Assembly: GCA_012295275.1 (NCBI GenBank) | Contig: CM022673.1 | Span: forward strand, 15,001-47,500 | Source: Chrysomallon squamiferum | Lineage: Eukaryota; Mollusca; Gastropoda; Neomphalida; Peltospiridae | Direction of reading: 5' to 3' | DNA length: 32,500 nucleotides | In this document: positions 26,401-32,500 of the stretch, piece by piece | Numbering within the stretch: the stretch's first letter is position 1 | Layout: each line of letters starts with the position of its first letter | Made by a program: the position numbers and the translations under genes | Notes under the pieces: generated by a model | Databases searched by the model: none | The model's input: only the letters and a program-made list of their open reading frames with translations | Told to the model about the DNA's origin: nothing

Positions 26401-27378
26401 CTGAGATATCCTGTGAACTAGTATCAATTGCTGACAGATCCTGAGAACTAGTATCAAGTGCTGACACATCCAGTGAACTGGTATCAGATGCTGACGCATC
26501 GAGTGAACTAGAATCAATTGCTGATAGATCTTGTGAATGAGTATCAATTGTTGACACATCTAATGAAGCAGTATCAGTTGCTGACGCATCCAGTGAAATA
26601 GTATCAAGTGCTGAAGCATCCAGTGAAATAGTATCAAGTGCTGACTCATCCAGTGAACTAGTAACAAGTGCTAACAGATCCTGTGAACTAGTATCTAGTA
26701 TTGATAAATCCTGTGAACTAGAATCAATTGCTGACACATCCAATGAACTAGTATCAAGTACTGACAGATCCTGTGAACTTGTTTCAAGTTCTGACAGATC
26801 CTGTGAAGTAGTTTCAATTGCTGTCAGATCAAGTGAAGTTGTCACATAGGATGACGTTGACTTCGGTTGTGTTCCATCGGTCACAGTCACCGTCTTTGTT
26901 AACGTTGCGGTCACATAAACAACAACGGTGTTTGCTGAAATATCTAAATAAAGTACAGACAAAAATATTTTAAGAGCTCTCTGTACACAGATATAACGAT
27001 GATTATATGTATATATCTGTGTTTGTGTATTTGCTTTTATGCGTATGTACATGCATAAAAGCAAATAAACAAACATAATATACATAAACAGATGTATACA
27101 TATAAACATCGTTATATGTGTGTGTTTACACTTCTGTATATGTGTGTGTGTGTATACGTATATGTATGTATCCATTCACATTTACACGTATACACAGATA
27201 TATACTGAGAGAGAAAGAGAGGAAGATAGACAGACAAATAAAAATACCGAGACAAACAGATAAATGAATAGTAAAAATACATTTAAATCATTGTTTCTAA
27301 TTACTTACCTGAAGAACATAAACACAAATAATATATGCATATAAGTATAAGCTTATGATCACTGCCAGCGAACGACAT
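22328..27378 (-). CDS. Gene D: secreted mucin-like decapeptide-repeat protein with two PLAC-like modules
   Basis: Three minus-strand exons in phase 1: 27309-27378 (signal peptide MSFAGSDHKLILICIYYLCL), 23881-26943 (repeat exon) and 22328-22518. The repeat exon opens NTVVVYVTATLTKTVTVTDG, then about 80 ten-residue repeats in two families (LDTSSLDASA-like, then STNPSVSxDA-like), a 13-residue repeat (STSTGGTGKTSTT, two copies) and a module CVDVAFFGGSSC to CCAAC. Exon 3 is a second module, CEYGDRNPRVCRRANSRWIG to CCSSC, then LITGLVTVLVSIIYTNI and TGA. There is no protease domain. The Ser/Thr density suggests heavy O-glycosylation. The modules and exon layout match the 3' end of gene A, so D probably arose locally from a protease gene. 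The frame is broken between about 25640 and 26070 (see separate entry), although exon ends are in the same frame. Function unknown. Confidence 0.7.
23396..23453. repeat. (GT)n microsatellite
   Basis: In gene D intron 2. Confidence 0.95.
23881..26943 (-). CDS. Gene D exon 2, Ser/Thr/Asp-rich repeat domain plus PLAC-like module
   Basis: 3063 bases, a multiple of three, phase 1 to 1. Two acceptors nine bases apart (after 26944 and after 26935) are both in frame. The open frame runs 26943 to 25949 and again from 25642 to the donor at 23880, both in the same frame, with a frame-disrupted stretch between. Confidence 0.65.
24028..24111 (-). repeat. 39-bp tandem repeat (two copies) in gene D
   Basis: Two identical copies encode the 13-residue STSTGGTGKTSTT just before the PLAC-like module. 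Confidence 0.85.
24222..25640 (-). repeat. 30-bp minisatellite, family II (~47 units), coding
   Basis: The unit on the minus strand is GATGCATCAACAAATCCGTC plus TATTTCAGCT, giving DASTNPSISA-type decapeptides. Units differ by scattered substitutions, mostly at positions 7-9 (SVSP, SVSL, SISA, SVSV). Register is exact at 30 bases over the whole stretch except near 25550-25640. The register also keeps other frames open on both strands. Confidence 0.9.
25640..26070 (-). other. Frame-disrupted stretch inside gene D repeat exon
   Basis: Units here carry indels not divisible by three: for example CAGTGAAAACTGG lacks 7 bases of the consensus, and others gain 6 or lose 2-10. The upstream frame meets TGA at 25949-25951. 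The six identical units at 25750-25940 are open in another frame, and the original frame resumes by 25642. Real decay, assembly or polishing error in a collapsed repeat, or removal by splicing are all possible. Confidence 0.7.
25740..26850 (-). repeat. 30-bp minisatellite, family I (~35 units), coding
   Basis: The unit is GATGCGTCAGCACTTGATAC plus TAGTTCACTG, giving DASALDTSSL. It shares GATGCRTCARCA with family II, so both families probably have one origin. Units at 26060-26850 are diverged; those at 25750-25940 are essentially identical to each other. Confidence 0.9.
27309..27378 (-). CDS. Gene D exon 1, signal peptide
   Basis: 23 codons plus one base; hydrophobic core LILICIYYLCLC; donor GTAAGT. 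It does not resemble the leader of genes A and C. Confidence 0.65.
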
Positions 27379-27709
27379 AGTTCTTGTTAACTCACACAAG
27401 TCGTTTGTTACGTATGGCAAACTCAATTTATCAGTCCTACTTTTTATTGCCATTTCTGAATGGTCTTTTCAGAAGCGAAGACGTCACCAAAACATTGAAT
27501 CTCATAACTGCTTCCGATCTCATTGTCCAGTAACTGTTTTCTGTGTATGTCTCTGTTTTATATTTTCTTTACCGTATATCATAGTCTTAAAGATTATTAC
27601 CCTTATAATAATAAATAATTAGTTCGTAACTATTTGCTGTAATTACCATAGATACTAGTTCACTGTGTTCATTATCATTAAATCGAATAATGTCGTTGTA
27701 AAAGTAATA

Positions 27710-27925
27710 GTAGTTGTTGTTGTTGTTGTTGTAATTGTAGTAGTAATAGTTCTAGTAGTAGATTTTAGTAGTAGTAGTAGTAGTTATAATTATTTATTTT
27801 ATTATCATGTCTTCATCAGTCTTGTTGTTATTATTGTTATCAGCATCATCATTATTATTACTATTATTATAATTATTATTATTATTACTATTATTATTAT
27901 TATTACTACTACTACTACTATTATT
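27710..27925. repeat. Mixed trinucleotide repeat
   Basis: GTT, AGT and ATT units upstream of gene D. Confidence 0.85.
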
Positions 27926-28155
27926 ATTTGCTGGCGATAATACTGATGGTATTGGTTATAGTTCTTGATACTATTGTTGACGTATCGCATTTAATGTTGT
28001 TCGTCTTTAAATATTTTTAAGTATAAATCATTTTTAGTTAGTCTTTAATCACCCTGTTAATAGAGTACTCAAAATGGTTCACGATTTCACTTTCACTTTG
28101 CTATAGACCACATTATTAAAACAGCATTTGTACTTTTTTATATATATATATATAT

Positions 28156-28531
28156 AATGTTTTTTCTTTACATTTACTTCTACTATGCAACAAATGGACT
28201 AAAAGAATACTCACAAAACTACACATAAAAAAAACAATAACAGAAAGGAAGGAAACTAAAAAACAAAACAAAACTAAAATAAATAAAAACGACAAGAAAA
28301 GAAAAAAACAACAACAAACCTCCCCCCCCACCCAGTATTAGATTTCAGATTTTTTTCTCAAAGATTTCGTTATAAAAAGGTTTACTGTAATATCCTTTGT
28401 TCCCTAGAATCAAATACATTATAAAATACATTATACATTCCTTTCTGATATTGTTTTTTTATGTATAGTTTTGTGAGTATTCTTTTAGTCAATTTGTTGC
28501 ATAGTAAAAGTAAATGTAAAGAAAAAACATT
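28156..28531. repeat. Inverted repeat, ~93-bp arms, ~190-bp loop
   Basis: Arm 28156-28248 is the reverse complement of arm 28440-28531 with only a handful of mismatches; the core GTTTTGTGAGTATTCTTTTA is identical in both. The shared reading VSILLV.LLHS.SKCKEKTL in open frames on opposite strands is a by-product. It lies between genes B and D and could be a MITE or an opposed pair of short elements. Confidence 0.85.
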
Positions 28532-29286
28532 ATGGCAAATCAAACTGATTAAATATGAGAAAGACACGTATTCAAAAAAAGCAGCTCCACCCTATACATC
28601 ACAGAATAAATCGAGGACTGACTGTGGGAAAGTGCATATGTTGATTTTCAATTCAAATTTTACGACGTTATGATTTTCAGTAATCTTTTCATTCTAAGCA
28701 GATTATGGCCCAGTATATTGTGTGAAACTTTTATAATGCCATAGGTGGAGCGGGCTTATGATTTTTTTTTTTTAAAACACTGTTTGTGTGTAATGTTGTA
28801 CGCGAGTATCTTGTGTGACTTATTCAAAGAGCCAGTGAATAACGGTTGTTTGTAGCAAGTCGTAGGACAAAAGGGTCCGTTCTTTCGATTACTTTTAGAA
28901 GAATAACGCAGCAAGTAAATCGTCAACAAAATAGTGGTGAGACTGATGACAGATTAAGCTTTATGACTATAAACATATCTTCTTGTGGGTTTAATGTTAT
29001 CGCATTTATCGTATGACATAGTGGCATTACGATCGTTTTATCTAAAATAACGTTTTAATATCTGTATGTACGCAGGTGCCTGTACATATTTGAGAATAAC
29101 TGTTTATATATGAGTATTTATTGTCTGGGTATGTGTGTGTAAATATATGTTTGTTTGTACTTTTGTATATGGTATGTGCGAATGTACGTGTGATAAACGT
29201 TTAAATAACCTTATTAAAATTTAATGTGTATTATTTATATGTAGTTTTATACACTTAATTTTATCAAACTTAATATGAAACCGCGT

Positions 29287-29388
29287 ATGAATGTATGTAT
29301 CTCTGTATGTATGTATTATGTATGTATGTATCTCTGTATGTATGTATTATGTATGTATGTATCTCTGTATGTATGTATGTATGTATTA
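29287..29388. repeat. TATG tandem repeat with ~33-bp higher-order unit
   Basis: The block ATGTATGTATCTCTGTATG is repeated three times. Confidence 0.85.
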
Positions 29389-30149
29389 ATATTAGAAAAT
29401 AATCTAAACATAAATAATGATTCAAAATCTAATTAGGTAATCATTTCTCGTATTTATTTATGTCTGTTTAACAGCAGATGTACATATATTTACTGCTTCT
29501 ATGTCTATAAAACTGTTCTCATTACTCATTTCAGTTCTGCCTCTTTTTCTTTTTTTTTTTTTTTTTTTTTGGCTGTTTATCGCTCAGACCAGGAACTAAT
29601 GATCGTCGTATTTGTTTCCACATCTTTGGAAGGTGCACTTGAAGATTTTCTTCCGCCGAAAAGATTTGGCATTATCTGAACGTCTTTAAACGTTGAGAAT
29701 GGATTGTGGAATGTGTTACGTATGGTCTTTGACCACGTCCATAACGCCATACAAATAATCTGAATTTAAAAATGTTGAGTAATTTGTTCCACAAAATATG
29801 TCCTTCAAATAGCCTAATGTATGTTTATAATAACAATAACAGTTTTTGAGAGTATTCATCTTTCTTTTAAATGCGTGCCTCAGTAACAATAAATTCTTTT
29901 ATTCCGTCTTTACCTTCGGTCGCTATATTAAATATGTAACAAATGTTGACTTAACAGGCGAGTCATCGTATCTAATAAAAATGATTAAATCCCAGTAAAA
30001 ATGAAATCAAAAAATCACAATCAAATTAAAATTAAAAAGTCACCAATCACGTAAAAGAAAGCAAGCAGAATTTTGCTATTAAATACTGAAGAAAAATCAA
30101 ATGAGTTCTTTTTAAATTTTGTTACAGGAAGCAAGACTCAAATGACTGA

Positions 30150-32500
<2,351 letters not shown>

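Larger units (their letters stand above)
27379..30149. other. Intergenic region between genes B and D
   Basis: Contains the mixed GTT/GTA/ATT run 27710-27925, the inverted repeat 28156-28531, a poly-T run near 29548-29570 and the TATG array 29287-29388. No exon resembling the protease family and no convincing gene is seen. Confidence 0.5.

Noticed and set aside
27665-27940. 91-codon Val/Ile-rich plus-strand frame
   Set aside because: Product of GTT/ATT trinucleotide repeats.
29280-29390. Possible CRISPR-like spacing in the TATG/TCTCTG repeat
   Set aside because: Simple tandem repeat without unique spacers, in an intron-rich animal genome.

Overview
The window looks like animal genomic DNA: AT-rich, split into short exons, and very dense in long (GA)n/(CT)n, (ATT)n, (CA)n and (TATG)n microsatellites. 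The gene family and repeat style suggest a lophotrochozoan, most likely a mollusc and possibly a cephalopod. That placement is inference; no diagnostic marker is present. All convincing genes lie on the minus strand and were built exon by exon from splice signals, matching intron phases and paralogue comparison, because most exons are far shorter than an ORF finder would accept.

The window is a tandem cluster of secreted M12B (reprolysin/ADAMTS-like) zinc metalloprotease genes. From right to left (5' to 3' on the minus strand):
(1) Gene B, 30150-32500, enters at the right edge. It has the end of the catalytic domain, a disintegrin/Cys-rich region, an ADAMTS-type Cys-rich motif, two six-cysteine PLAC-like modules and a hydrophobic C-terminus.
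(2) Gene D, 22328-27378, has its own signal-peptide exon and no protease domain. It carries a ~3 kb exon of Ser/Thr/Asp-rich decapeptide repeats, then two PLAC-like modules and a hydrophobic tail. It is a mucin-like, protease-less relative of the neighbouring proteases and the most unusual object here.
(3) Gene A, 5591-18629, shows all 17 predicted coding exons: signal peptide, prodomain, RNKR furin-type site, catalytic domain with a split HELGHSLGARHD zinc motif, Cys-rich region, four PLAC-like modules and hydrophobic tail. It has a 1-base deletion relative to gene B in exon 11 and an in-frame TAA in exon 13, so it is probably a young pseudogene or a truncated product (or contains assembly errors).
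(4) Gene C, from 3148 past the left edge, repeats the first four exons of gene A.

Genes A and C share more than their exons. About 1.4 kb of 5' flank (roughly 3150-4560 and 18630-20230) is also duplicated, with a conserved TATAAATA box and a small palindrome. The repeat unit is about 15.5 kb. Intergenic stretches (4560-5590, 20230-22330, 27380-30150) hold microsatellites, one ~93-bp inverted repeat (28156-28531) and a compositionally distinct island (5049-5410), but no further gene I can support.

The A/B/C proteins would be secreted or surface-tethered proteases activated by prodomain removal. Gene D would supply the same C-terminal modules on a probably heavily O-glycosylated stalk. A role as scaffold, decoy or regulator of the proteases, as ADAMTS-like proteins relate to ADAMTS, is inference only.
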